This document shows, piece after piece, positions 33,051 to 42,048 of a stretch of 64,000 nt of DNA. The stretch is from a virus, in IMG/VR virus record IMGVR_UViG_3300008448_000033, positions 21,592 to 85,591 of that record. One strand, 5' to 3'. A program made the position numbers and the translations under genes. The notes below the pieces were generated by a model, which was not told where the DNA came from, did not search any database, and was given only the letters and a program-made list of their open reading frames with translations. Every line of letters starts with the position of its first letter. Position 1 is the first letter of the stretch.

Positions 33051-33344
33051 TTATTTTTTCTTTCCTTTTACAGCTTTAGCTTTTTGTTTTAAAGCTTCGG
33101 CTTTTGCTTTCGCTTCGGCTTTAGCAAGTTCAGCTTTTAATTCTAATTCTTTCATTTTTTCTTCGTGCTTTTGTTCGCTTTTCTTTTGCCAGAATTTCCA
33201 ACCGGCACCACTACCTAGCAAAACAACAACAACTAGCACAACTGCCACAACTGGATTGCCGCCAGTTAATTCTTTTAATTGTGCTAATTCGCCAGCCATA
33301 GTTTGTGGTTGAGCAACGCTTGCAACTGTTTCTGTGTTTTCCAT
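33051..33344 (-). CDS. Single-pass membrane protein with basic helical tail
   Basis: A 97-residue protein. One membrane segment (VVAVVLVVVVLLGSGAGW, about 32-49) is followed by a charged Lys/Ala/Glu helix ending AKAVKGKKK. This resembles inner-membrane spanin or holin-accessory layouts, but the tail's charge pattern would also suit a cytoplasmic face. GGGAG lies seven bases before the ATG. It pairs with the exported protein downstream. Confidence 0.55.
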   Translation of the reverse strand: MENTETVASVAQPQTMAGELAQLKELTGGNPVVAVVLVVVVLLGSGAGWKFWQKKSEQKHEEKMKELELKAELAKAEAKAKAEALKQKAKAVKGKKK

Positions 33345-33365
33345 CTCCTTTCTCCCATATTATAA

Positions 33366-33395
33366 GACAGGACCAGAAGTAAATCTGATCCTGTC
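33366..33395 (-). terminator. Hairpin after recA, possible weak terminator
   Basis: Gene strand GACAGGATCAGA, loop, TCTGGTCCTGTC followed by TTATAAT. The 12-bp stem (one G-T pair) is good but the T tract is poor; it may be a processing or weak termination site. Confidence 0.55.
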
Positions 33396-33419
33396 AAATA
33401 ATTAGTTAAATTTTATTAA

Positions 33420-34568
33420 TTAAGCCACTTCTTCGGAATCTGTTTCTGATTCTCCATCAATATTATAATAATTTTTTGCTTCACCTTGACGATTCTCAAA
33501 TTTAACTATTACTTCCTCTTCCATGACCTTGTAAACAGTCTCACGGAATGCTTGATCTTCCATTAACTCATCCCATTGAGAGGCTTGGAATTTCTTTGGT
33601 TGTCCACTAATTTCAATTTCATACCAAGCACCCATTTGCTTAATAAATGGTTTAATAGCCTCAAACACACTTTCATGGTCTAGAATACCAATTTCCTCAC
33701 CAGCCCATAAGATACGGAATGTGCATTCACGACCAACGGTTCCAAATCTTGATTTCTCAAGACGAACTTTTACCTCATTACCAATTCTATATCCATTTCT
33801 ATCATGAACATATGAATCCTTGCCTTTTCTACCTGTTAGCCATAGTCTTAGGCTATAAGCAAAAGCAAGACCTTTACCACCGGGAGTTGAATATCTCTCG
33901 GAGTCGGTTAGGTACTTAATATTACCTGTAACACTAAGGTTATGCTTAAGCTGGTTTAGAACTATCAAGGTTGATTGTGAATTAGCTATCGGCATGATGA
34001 TCTTTGATAAGCCTTTTGCCATAATACGTGGCTTAACTGCCATGCTTTCATTTGGGTTGAAAGTTCCTTCAATGTCTGTCTTTGAAGGCGTTAGCGCAAA
34101 CGAATCCCAAATAAACAACATCCTATTTTGATTATTCTTCAACAATTCTTCGATTGTTTCAAGAACAAATTCAACGCTCGTTGCTTGAACGTATAGCATT
34201 TTTGAAACATCAAGACCAATTTTCTCCCAGAACGTTGGATCAATCGCGCTTTCTGAGTCAAAATAAATTACATCAATCCCTTTTTTCTGAGCGTTTGCAG
34301 CAATTTGCGCTGCCATGTAGCTTTTACCAGAGCCTTCCATACCGGCAATTTCTGAAATCTTACCAACTGGTATCCCAGCTAGTTTACCACGACAAACAAT
34401 TGAATCTAGCCAGCGTGAGCCAGTAGAAATCCAATCAGTAACTTCTGTTGGGCTTTCTTGCAATAGGTCAAAAGATACCTCTTGACCAGCTTTTTTATTA
34501 ATAATTTTTCTTAGTTCGTCTATTGATACTTTTCCTGCCGGAACGCTTTCTTCTTTCTTTTTAGCCAT
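33420..34568 (-). CDS. uvsX: RecA/UvsX-type recombinase
   Basis: A 382-residue strand-exchange protein. Walker A is GMEGSGKS (76-83), the acidic FDSESAIDP segment follows, Walker B is RMLFIWDSFA, and STPGGKGLAFAYSLRLWL matches loop L2 and after. The C terminus is acidic (ESETDSEEVA), as in RecA proteins. It should drive recombination-dependent replication and repair with the SSB encoded just upstream. TTAGGAGAATAAT precedes the ATG; the gene stands alone between two hairpins. Confidence 0.95.
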   Translation of the reverse strand: MAKKKEESVPAGKVSIDELRKIINKKAGQEVSFDLLQESPTEVTDWISTGSRWLDSIVCRGKLAGIPVGKISEIAGMEGSGKSYMAAQIAANAQKKGIDVIYFDSESAIDPTFWEKIGLDVSKMLYVQATSVEFVLETIEELLKNNQNRMLFIWDSFALTPSKTDIEGTFNPNESMAVKPRIMAKGLSKIIMPIANSQSTLIVLNQLKHNLSVTGNIKYLTDSERYSTPGGKGLAFAYSLRLWLTGRKGKDSYVHDRNGYRIGNEVKVRLEKSRFGTVGRECTFRILWAGEEIGILDHESVFEAIKPFIKQMGAWYEIEISGQPKKFQASQWDELMEDQAFRETVYKVMEEEVIVKFENRQGEAKNYYNIDGESETDSEEVA

Positions 34569-34583
34569 ATTATTCTCCTAAGT

Positions 34584-34614
34584 AAAAGAGCCACAGACTT
34601 TTGATCTGTGGCTC
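34584..34614 (-). terminator. Rho-independent terminator after SSB
   Basis: Gene strand GAGCCACAGA, loop, TCTGTGGCTC followed by TTTTAC. The 10-bp stem separates the SSB gene from recA. Confidence 0.88.
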
Positions 34615-34639
34615 AGTCTACATCATAACTAATTTAGTG

Positions 34640-35434
34640 TTAAGCGTCTAAATCCATATCTTCAAAGGCTTGTTCAAATTCAGATTTAGCCTTTACAGAC
34701 TTTTTAGCTTGTACTGGCGTTGCTCCAAACTTTTTAAGTTCTGTAGAGGTTTTTTCTACTTCTTCTTCTGATTGATCAGAAGCTAGGAATGTTACTACGA
34801 TTTTCTCTACTTCTTCTGAAGTCTTACGAGCAAATAGAGTGTTGAAGTCTGGAATTTGCTTTAATAGCTCCGCAGCCTTAGCTGGTCCTTCATCTGTTAG
34901 CTTTGATGAATTACGGGCAGCTGTAACATTTGTATCGGCGTACTGCTTACCGTTAGCTTGTTCTTTTAGAAGGAACATATCTACGCCCTTATCTGGGTCT
35001 GTGATATCTCCATACTCCTCGTCAAGAACATATTGTAGAAAAGCCTTGTACACAGTTTGGCTATAACCAAATACTCTAACACCTTCAGTTTCTTCGCCTC
35101 TTACATAGATAGCAGAGTAGAAGCGTTCCTTGGCACCGATGTCCTTAGCCATCTTCTTACCATCTTCTGATTTCTCTCTATAAAGCTTTGCAACTAGATC
35201 ACAAGCTTCACAGTGTTCGCCATAGTTCTTCTTTGGGCACAGAAAACCCTTAGCGTCAATTTGGTAGTGAAAGTAGAACTTCTTGAATGGATCACCATCC
35301 TCTGGACAAAGAACGCGAATCTTTGTCTTTACTCCATCCTTAAGCGAGAAAAACTTGTTATTCTTATCGCTTGGTAGGTTCTTCTTTTGGGCTTCGTCTT
35401 GCTTCTGTTGCATCTTTTTCATATCAATAGCCAT
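34640..35434 (-). CDS. Single-stranded DNA-binding protein (gp32-like)
   Basis: A 264-residue protein with the gp32 layout: basic N terminus (KKMQQKQDEAQKK), OB-type core, a zinc site around H56, C66, C75 and C78 (LCPKKNYGEHCEAC), and an acidic C-terminal tail (FEQAFEDMDLDA) used by such proteins to contact partners. It should coat single strands for replication and recombination. CAAGGAGAATACAA precedes the ATG. Confidence 0.85.
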   Translation of the reverse strand: MAIDMKKMQQKQDEAQKKNLPSDKNNKFFSLKDGVKTKIRVLCPEDGDPFKKFYFHYQIDAKGFLCPKKNYGEHCEACDLVAKLYREKSEDGKKMAKDIGAKERFYSAIYVRGEETEGVRVFGYSQTVYKAFLQYVLDEEYGDITDPDKGVDMFLLKEQANGKQYADTNVTAARNSSKLTDEGPAKAAELLKQIPDFNTLFARKTSEEVEKIVVTFLASDQSEEEVEKTSTELKKFGATPVQAKKSVKAKSEFEQAFEDMDLDA

Positions 35435-35478
35435 TTGTATTCTCCTTGTCGGTCAGTGTCCCTGCCGACTGTTGTAAG

Positions 35479-35503
35479 ACTCTAGCACGGTCTGCGCTAG
35501 AGT
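35479..35503 (-). terminator. Hairpin between SSB and upstream gene, without T tract
   Basis: Gene strand ACTCTAGC, loop, GCTAGAGT followed by CTTACAAC. The stem is good but there is no T run, so attenuation or RNA processing before the abundant SSB message is more likely than strong termination. Confidence 0.45.
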
Positions 35504-35757
35504 TAAAGCACAAATTTTTTAGTTTCTTTTTTTACTTCACCTAAAACAGTTTTCCAATTAAAAATTCTTATTTCTTGACTTTCTAAATCCCAAACTCTTT
35601 CTAAACCATCTTGTAACGGGTAAGTTTTTTTACCAGTGAGTTTGCTCTCTAGAAATAGCTTAGGCATTTCTGCTAATTTTACAAATTTCATTTTTCTCAG
35701 AGATCCATCTTGCTTCTTGAACACGCCTTCGTAAACATCTAATTCAACCTCTGTCAT
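35503..35757 (-). CDS. Small beta-rich hypothetical protein
   Basis: An 84-residue protein (YEGVFKKQDGSLRKMKFVKL, then ERVWDLESQEIRIFNW). The pattern suggests an SH3-like barrel, a type found in several phages. It overlaps the FtsZ-like gene by four bases. Function unknown. Confidence 0.6.
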   Translation of the reverse strand: MTEVELDVYEGVFKKQDGSLRKMKFVKLAEMPKLFLESKLTGKKTYPLQDGLERVWDLESQEIRIFNWKTVLGEVKKETKKFVL

Positions 35758-36578
35758 TCTTGAATCCTTTGACTAAAAGCGTGTATAAAACAATAATCTT
35801 GCTCTTGCTTTGTAGAGTATATTGTAAAGCTTACTTTGCAATTGTCAACTGCTTTTGCAGTAACTAATGATTTAATATTTTTTAGAATAGAACCATCAGT
35901 TTTTAATTTTTCTTCGTTAAACACAAAATAAAAATATTTATCACTTATATTTTGTAAGTTATATAAATAGTTCTCTACATTATTTTTTATATCGTAAACA
36001 CCAACCGTACATATCCTTGCTATATCTTTTGGTGTTGCTATGTTCCCAAATATACCATCAGTTGTTTCGTTTGTTAAGATAAAATTTAAACAATTAAATA
36101 TGTATTCGTTTATTTTTTGATAATATCCTATAACTGGTAGGTCGCCTAATATGTTTTCTACATTTGGGTTACTAACTAAATATATTTTCTTAAATATACC
36201 AGATCTAGCATATTCCTGTAAGACATTAAAAGTAAGTTTTTCCTGTAATAAATTATTACCAGCTAGAGAATTAGTCTGTGGTCTTATGTAGATTATATTT
36301 AATTCTCTCTCTTTTAACTGCTGAAGTATACGCAGTGATGCTCCAGATATCATTCCAGAGCCTCCTACTATCAGGAACGCTCTATCTCCAATTTTATCTA
36401 AATAATTTGATAGGCTTGGAGCATTTTTTTCATAGTCTTCGGGTGTTTTTTGTTCCTTAACAGGAATACAGTTTTCACCCTCAATATTTTTATCTATCAA
36501 AATAACATTATATTTCTCATCACCTTCAAATAATTCAGCGATGTTGCAACCAGCGTTTCCAAGTCCAATTATAGTCAT
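35754..36578 (-). CDS. FtsZ/tubulin-superfamily-like protein
   Basis: A 274-residue protein. The N terminus MTIIGLGNAGCNIAELF matches the first nucleotide strand-loop of FtsZ (I-G-x-G-G-A-G-x-N). FLIVGGSGMISGASLRIL at 69-85 stands where FtsZ has the tubulin signature G-G-G-T-G-T-G, and a long core helix is followed by a beta strand with IYIRPQTN. NEYIFNCLNFILTN then GNIATPKDIARI parallels helix H8 and the T7 loop, but the N-x-D-x-x-D catalytic residues of T7 are not kept. It is shorter than PhuZ. A filament role is unproven. AAAGGTATAAT precedes the ATG. Confidence 0.55.
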   Translation of the reverse strand: MTIIGLGNAGCNIAELFEGDEKYNVILIDKNIEGENCIPVKEQKTPEDYEKNAPSLSNYLDKIGDRAFLIVGGSGMISGASLRILQQLKERELNIIYIRPQTNSLAGNNLLQEKLTFNVLQEYARSGIFKKIYLVSNPNVENILGDLPVIGYYQKINEYIFNCLNFILTNETTDGIFGNIATPKDIARICTVGVYDIKNNVENYLYNLQNISDKYFYFVFNEEKLKTDGSILKNIKSLVTAKAVDNCKVSFTIYSTKQEQDYCFIHAFSQRIQE

Positions 36579-36579
36579 A

Positions 36580-37782
36580 TTATACCTTTAGTTTTATTTT
36601 CTTCATTTCACCGTAATTCTTTCCAATCTTAACATTAGCTAGAAATTTACCGTATTTAGTATCTTGCACAATTTTTAGAATCTCTAAAACGTCATTTTTT
36701 TCATCATCTGCTAGGTCCAAGACAAATTCATCGTGTAGAAGAAAAGAAATAAATGTCTTCTTACCTTTTAGATAGTCGTCTACCTTTAATATTTGCCTGT
36801 GATACAAATCAATAAAAGTGCTTTGATTTAGATAAGGAATAGCATGATGTTCATCGCTTTCAATCTTACGTCCAAAAGGAGTATGAACATAGCCATCTAC
36901 CCAATACAATGTCTTCAAAGAGTTTTTATCAAAAAGAGCATCTAGTTTTGGAGCATACTTCTGATAAACTGGGTTGCTTGAATTATAAAGCCATTCTGTG
37001 ACAATTTTTTTCGTGTCTGTTCTATTCAAGCCTCCTAAAATGTCTCTGCCAATCCATTCGTACATATCTTCTTGTGGTTGCTCTTTGTTTAAGAGGGCTA
37101 AAGATGTTCTGAATTCAGCCGCGTTGACATCAATTGATACAAACCAATCATTTTGAGGTTTTAGCGCACCTCTATAGGCTTTTTGAAAGTTTTGAATAGG
37201 AAAACTATTTTGCTTAGTTGAGAGCCGACCGGTGATTGATCCATAAAGATTATAATTTACATATTTTTTAGCATCGCGGATACGATGAAAATAGGATAAA
37301 TCTCTTTCGGTAATAATATTATTTTTTAGCACATCAAGATCAATGTTTAATTCTCTGAATTTGATATCTGTTAAAAGCTCGTTGAAACGTCTGAAAAATT
37401 CGTACTCCTGTGGTTTAGGGTATGTCTTTAAAACATGTTCTGTTATTTCATTTTTTAAAAAACAATATTCCAACAGAAATTTTTTTGGCACCAAATCGTA
37501 AAAACAATTTTCTCTCAATGAGACTTTTGCTTCTTTGAAAGATGCAAGAAAAGCTTTTAACTTGTAATTAATGAAATCCCAATTTTCTTTCAAATTATCA
37601 GGGCACACTTCTCCAAGAGATTTACCCTCACAATAAAGTTGTGCATAGTCAATATTTCTACCTTTTAGGAAGGCAGAATATGACCAACTTTTAGTTAAAT
37701 TTTCTGGAATTTCTTTTATTAGATCATTCTCAATATAAATAGCAACACAATTTTCTTTATCATCCAGAGCTTGAAAGATCAT
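36580..37782 (-). CDS. Short family-A DNA polymerase
   Basis: A 400-residue protein equal to the polymerase domain of Pol I. GSITGRLSTKQNSFPIQN (181-198) matches T-G-R-L-S...N-L-Q-N; motif A is WFVSIDVNAAEFR (D218); motif B is R254...K258...Y266; motif C is FLLHDEFVLDL (H350, D351, E352). The first about 140 residues show no clear 3'-5' exonuclease motifs and are too short for one. Its co-occurrence with a DnaE-type polymerase is unusual. It may do gap filling with the flap nuclease, or primer-removal synthesis. TTTTAGGTGAAAA precedes the ATG. Confidence 0.88.
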   Translation of the reverse strand: MIFQALDDKENCVAIYIENDLIKEIPENLTKSWSYSAFLKGRNIDYAQLYCEGKSLGEVCPDNLKENWDFINYKLKAFLASFKEAKVSLRENCFYDLVPKKFLLEYCFLKNEITEHVLKTYPKPQEYEFFRRFNELLTDIKFRELNIDLDVLKNNIITERDLSYFHRIRDAKKYVNYNLYGSITGRLSTKQNSFPIQNFQKAYRGALKPQNDWFVSIDVNAAEFRTSLALLNKEQPQEDMYEWIGRDILGGLNRTDTKKIVTEWLYNSSNPVYQKYAPKLDALFDKNSLKTLYWVDGYVHTPFGRKIESDEHHAIPYLNQSTFIDLYHRQILKVDDYLKGKKTFISFLLHDEFVLDLADDEKNDVLEILKIVQDTKYGKFLANVKIGKNYGEMKKIKLKV

Positions 37783-37789
37783 TTTTCAC

Positions 37790-39079
37790 CTAAAATTTGA
37801 ATTCATCTTGCATGAAGATTGCTTTGTTGATCATCTTCTCTCTATCTATAGCACGCCTGTCTGTTCTGTCAACATCAAACAAATTAGAAGTTATGTTATT
37901 TATATAATCTACGGATGACCTGATGTTATAGGTTTTATTATAGGCTAATGCTCCTCTATAATATTTATCAAATTCAAGTTGATTCCATTTTTGTCTTGTT
38001 TCTAGCGCTCTAAAATATAGTAGAAGTCTTATCCAATGTTCAGTAGGAAATATATCATTTATAATTTCTATGTTTAGTATTTCTCTGGTTGTTTTACCAA
38101 CAAATATTTCTCTTGTTTTAACAGATTCTTTACCGCTAATAACTTCTGTATTTGGAAAAATAAAAGTATTATAAAACTGCAAAAACATAAACTTTAATAA
38201 TTCTAATTCTGTAGTTTCTTCATACTTTTTACCAATCATTGCTTTGACATATCTTTTATTATAAAAAGATTCTTCGCTATCTATACCATTTCTGGCAAAA
38301 TATCCATCCTGTATTTGATACCCGCAAAGATCAATTAAACCAGTTTGGTTAAGCATAGATTGTTTTGTATTGAATATTAATCTCCAAGGAGCGTTCTTGT
38401 CAACTAAAAATCCAAATCTATTTGCTGATTCTAGATAGAATTCAAAATTTTTATCTTTTATGTATTCATCATGTTTTATCTGATCGTTGTTAAAAGAGTT
38501 GCTTCTAAGATCTACTATAAGTCCAGATACATATGGGCTACAATATATGCTTTGCAAAAAAGCGGTTCTAGTGAAGGGAATTTGTTGTATTTTAATAAAT
38601 TTAGAAATTATGTCAATAAAAATCTGTGAAAAATCTTTAACATTGTTTATTTTATTATTTTGTTCTTTGGTTATAAATAAAGCAAAATCATCGTAAACAG
38701 ATTCAATATAATTTTGATATTCTAAGTGAAAGGAAACATAGGCTTTTACAGGAAAAAGATTAGTAAAAACGCTATCTGGAGCGATTTTACCAAGACCAGC
38801 TCTGAAGTATTTTTGAAGATCAACATACGCTTGAGCCGGTATATCCAAAAGCATTAGATCGGCATTTGATAAAATGGGTGATAAAAAATTAGTATCTATG
38901 AAAATAGAACTGTTTTTATTATCAATTCTACCATAAAAACGATCATTAAATTCTAGTGTACTTATTTTTTTGGTTTCTCTATTCAAAAAAATTGTGTCAT
39001 ATGTATCTTTTTTTCTAAAAAAATCTGCTAAAGATTCTTTTTCTTCAACATTTAAAATAAAATTATTTTGTAATGGCAT
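37790..39079 (-). CDS. Putative virion structural protein
   Basis: A 429-residue protein. The segment from about 170 (TRTAFLQSIYCSPYVSGLIV, then FEFYLESANRFGFLVDKNAP) is familiar from conserved virion-associated proteins of aquatic T4-like phages, but no defined role is known to me. It lies between baseplate genes and the family-A polymerase, ending the structural run here. Confidence 0.55.
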   Translation of the reverse strand: MPLQNNFILNVEEKESLADFFRKKDTYDTIFLNRETKKISTLEFNDRFYGRIDNKNSSIFIDTNFLSPILSNADLMLLDIPAQAYVDLQKYFRAGLGKIAPDSVFTNLFPVKAYVSFHLEYQNYIESVYDDFALFITKEQNNKINNVKDFSQIFIDIISKFIKIQQIPFTRTAFLQSIYCSPYVSGLIVDLRSNSFNNDQIKHDEYIKDKNFEFYLESANRFGFLVDKNAPWRLIFNTKQSMLNQTGLIDLCGYQIQDGYFARNGIDSEESFYNKRYVKAMIGKKYEETTELELLKFMFLQFYNTFIFPNTEVISGKESVKTREIFVGKTTREILNIEIINDIFPTEHWIRLLLYFRALETRQKWNQLEFDKYYRGALAYNKTYNIRSSVDYINNITSNLFDVDRTDRRAIDREKMINKAIFMQDEFKF

Positions 39080-39081
39080 TA

Positions 39082-41700
39082 TTATTTACCGTCAATTGGT
39101 GGTTTTCTTTCTTCTATCTGTTTAATCTGTGCGGATCTATCTTGTACTGCTTGCGATGTAGTATCTTTTTGTTTAGCAGAACCAGCAGCATTCTGATCTC
39201 TTCCGTCCATTGAATAAAGTAGAGTAACTGATATTTTTGTCGAAAAAGAACCCGGTTCTATAGAGTGATAAACTTTATTTACGTTATAAATACCGCCAAC
39301 ACCAAATTGCACTACTTCATCGCGTCTTGCGTCTGGTGCGCTCAATAAAAATGTAGGGTCTACGAAAACTTTAGAACCAGCAAAGAACAATGTATTACCG
39401 AACATTTCTATATCACCATTAAAAAGGCCAGATCTAACAAATGGATTTCCTCTAGATAGATCTCTATTGTTTTGAACAGCTATAACTGCTAATTGAGATG
39501 ATATTTGAGACTTAGAAAAATTAACTTTTTTAAATAAGCCTTTTTCTGCGCCTATTTGTACGTCTATTATACCGCTTGTGTCTCTTGTGCCATAATCAAG
39601 AATCTTTCCTGTTATATTATCCATTTGCCTAGTAGTAATATAATAATAATTTATTAGATAGCTTTTATTTGCCAATTCTTGTCGGAATAAAATATCGGCT
39701 TCAACACTTTTTAAGACAAATGGCAAAAGATGTCTTTTTCTTTCCATAAGTTCTTGATATGGAACTCTAGAAAAAAACTCTACTTCTGTTTGTTTATCGT
39801 CAGATGGTACAGTTCTGGCGCTGCAACTGCCTATTGTAATGTCGCCAAAATGTTTTTTCATTTGAGTACCAAATACATTACCAACCATCGAATCAAAAAC
39901 TAATTCTTTAAACAGTTTTTCTATAAAGAATTGTAATTGTATTACTTTTACTTTTTTATTTATGAAATGCTCAAATAGAAATTTTTTAAATCTTTCTAAA
40001 GAGATTGGTAAATCTGCTAGATTTGCTACATTTGGAGGTCCATATTCAAAAACTTCCACACCATCTTTATTTTTTACTTTTTTAACATTTGAATAAGTAA
40101 AATTTCCAAGTAAAGGAACAGTTGAAGCCAAATCTTTATCATTTGTCAGGCAACCAAACGCATATTCAAGAATATCTCCTAAGAAAACGAATGTAATAAT
40201 TTTATCAGTCTTGGAGTCAAATAATGAGCTTGTCTCTTTTTGTTCTTTTTGTTTTGCGGCACTATCTTTTTTCTTATTTTTTGATAGGTCTTTTTTAACA
40301 AATGCTTGATCATTTTCTACAGGGGGTACTGGTCCTACTTTTGTTATCTCTGGTGCGTCTAAACTAACAGCCCCTTCTATCGATAGGACTTTTGTATCAG
40401 ATTCTATATTTTTTTCAAAATGAGTTTTTAAATTATCAAGAGTTTGTTTTTTAATTTTAAGAGTGTGTAACTTTGAATTACTAAATAAATCTTTTAAAAA
40501 TTCTTTATAAATCGTATTTTCTTCTTGGGCAACTTTTTCTTGTAATCTTTTTATTGCTTCGTCTTTTTGTTTTTTAATTTCTAATTCTTTTTTTAAGAAT
40601 TGCGCTTCCATACGAGTTAATTTCTTTTTAGTATTAATTTTAGTAGTAATAACGTTAGAGGTTTCAGGTATTTTCTCTATCTCTGCGATTTTATCATTAT
40701 ATGGAGCTATTCTTTTTAATATATCAAAATGATTTATAATTTTTCCATCATCGGTTTTGTAATATAAAACACTTGCTTCTGTTGAACTTAAATCAGTTAT
40801 TGCTGCACCTAGATAATTTGCTGTTATGCCAATTTTACCTTCAGAATTAACATCTATTTCAAAATCTCTATGTCCTAAATAATAAGTGTATGAAGACCTT
40901 TCTAAAGCATATCTTATTTCTTGTATATCTGTTTCTTTTAAATCAGTTGAGCCATAATTTATTCTTCTTAGGGTTTTTTCATCATACGACCAACCTATTT
41001 CTAATTTTATTCTAAAAGAATTAGTATCTGACATTTCAGCTACCGTACCATCACCCTCTTTTGCAATAGCTGCATCTCTATTAAAGAAATCTTTGAAACA
41101 AACTTCTGCAAAAACATTCTCATCTTCCTCGGAACGAACAAGGAATTTTTTAAAGAGTATATTAAAGTCAGTAAAAAAATACTTTATTGAAGTAGTAAGA
41201 AAGGCTGGAACTATTTTTGAGGTTTGATCATCGATAGTTACGCTTTGTATGCCTGCACCATATGCCTTACCGTATTCTTTTAATAGAATTTCTTCTCCTT
41301 TGGTCGGCATGGATAATACATCTTCAAAAGGAGCTAAGAAAGTATAACTACTTCTATTAAGTTCTTTAGTTGTTATTAATTGTGGATTAAGAATTTTTTT
41401 TCTTAAATCTCCTTTATCAAAAACCCTTGTTTGAATAACTTTATAAAGCCTAACTTTAGGCATTATAGTGCTAAAAAAAACTGGTGTCGTGTTGACAAAT
41501 TTATTAACTTTTTTTGGTCCAAATAAAAGATTCACAAAATATGAATTATCATCTGCATTTTGAGCGTCAATTCTTATAAAGTTTTTATAGAATGTTGCTT
41601 GCTCTAAAGTTTTTTTAAATTTTACAATATGGTCCAAATAAAGCAAAAGACCGCCTTGATCCTCTATCGTATAACCAGTTTTTGTTTCTTTATTAGCCAT
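39082..41700 (-). CDS. Large baseplate/tail structural protein
   Basis: An 872-residue protein. The N-terminal third is mixed alpha/beta; about 360-430 is a charged coiled coil (LEIKKQKDEAIKRLQEKVAQ) and 470-500 a Lys-rich linker. The C-terminal part (FNGDIEMFGNTLFFAGSKVF, then GIYNVNKVYHSIEPGSFSTK) follows the pattern of baseplate-hub type beta domains in large myophages. It stands next to the gp53-like wedge gene, which supports a baseplate role. Confidence 0.6.
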   Translation of the reverse strand: MANKETKTGYTIEDQGGLLLYLDHIVKFKKTLEQATFYKNFIRIDAQNADDNSYFVNLLFGPKKVNKFVNTTPVFFSTIMPKVRLYKVIQTRVFDKGDLRKKILNPQLITTKELNRSSYTFLAPFEDVLSMPTKGEEILLKEYGKAYGAGIQSVTIDDQTSKIVPAFLTTSIKYFFTDFNILFKKFLVRSEEDENVFAEVCFKDFFNRDAAIAKEGDGTVAEMSDTNSFRIKLEIGWSYDEKTLRRINYGSTDLKETDIQEIRYALERSSYTYYLGHRDFEIDVNSEGKIGITANYLGAAITDLSSTEASVLYYKTDDGKIINHFDILKRIAPYNDKIAEIEKIPETSNVITTKINTKKKLTRMEAQFLKKELEIKKQKDEAIKRLQEKVAQEENTIYKEFLKDLFSNSKLHTLKIKKQTLDNLKTHFEKNIESDTKVLSIEGAVSLDAPEITKVGPVPPVENDQAFVKKDLSKNKKKDSAAKQKEQKETSSLFDSKTDKIITFVFLGDILEYAFGCLTNDKDLASTVPLLGNFTYSNVKKVKNKDGVEVFEYGPPNVANLADLPISLERFKKFLFEHFINKKVKVIQLQFFIEKLFKELVFDSMVGNVFGTQMKKHFGDITIGSCSARTVPSDDKQTEVEFFSRVPYQELMERKRHLLPFVLKSVEADILFRQELANKSYLINYYYITTRQMDNITGKILDYGTRDTSGIIDVQIGAEKGLFKKVNFSKSQISSQLAVIAVQNNRDLSRGNPFVRSGLFNGDIEMFGNTLFFAGSKVFVDPTFLLSAPDARRDEVVQFGVGGIYNVNKVYHSIEPGSFSTKISVTLLYSMDGRDQNAAGSAKQKDTTSQAVQDRSAQIKQIEERKPPIDGK

Positions 41701-41702
41701 AT

Positions 41703-42044
41703 TTAACCACCGTAGTAATAGCCTAAAGCTTTTTGTAGCGGTAATGGTATATAAATAACATCACCAATTGAATTATGCTGTTCTGTTGGTCTGGAATTGA
41801 ACCAAGCTATAAGCCACCAGTATCTAAAATCATCATAATGTTTTTGCGACAAAACATAATATTTATCACCCGATGCCCACACATGAGGCGCTTTTATTAA
41901 GTTTATCTTCATACTATCAGTAACCTCTGTGATAGTTTGTGTACCATATTGATTTATAAATAATCTATTTCTATTTTCAAATGTTTTTTTATATTGCTCA
42001 GTAGCATTTTCAAAAACTCTACTATAGTCATATCTAGTAGCCAT
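41703..42044 (-). CDS. Baseplate wedge protein with LysM-like domain (gp53-like)
   Basis: A 113-residue protein. The C-terminal two thirds (HVWASGDKYYVLSQKHYDDF, then WWLIAWFNSRP...IYIPLP) have the LysM-like form of T4 gp53-type wedge proteins: a beta strand, a helix with the tryptophans, and a final IY/IPLP strand. It acts in baseplate wedge assembly in T4. Neighbours are baseplate genes on both sides. Confidence 0.7.
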   Translation of the reverse strand: MATRYDYSRVFENATEQYKKTFENRNRLFINQYGTQTITEVTDSMKINLIKAPHVWASGDKYYVLSQKHYDDFRYWWLIAWFNSRPTEQHNSIGDVIYIPLPLQKALGYYYGG

Positions 42045-42048
42045 TTAT

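Noticed and set aside
33350-33400. TTGACA and TATAAT near 33.4 kb as a sigma-70 promoter
   Set aside because: Spacing is 27 bases and both lie in or beside a hairpin; not a workable promoter.
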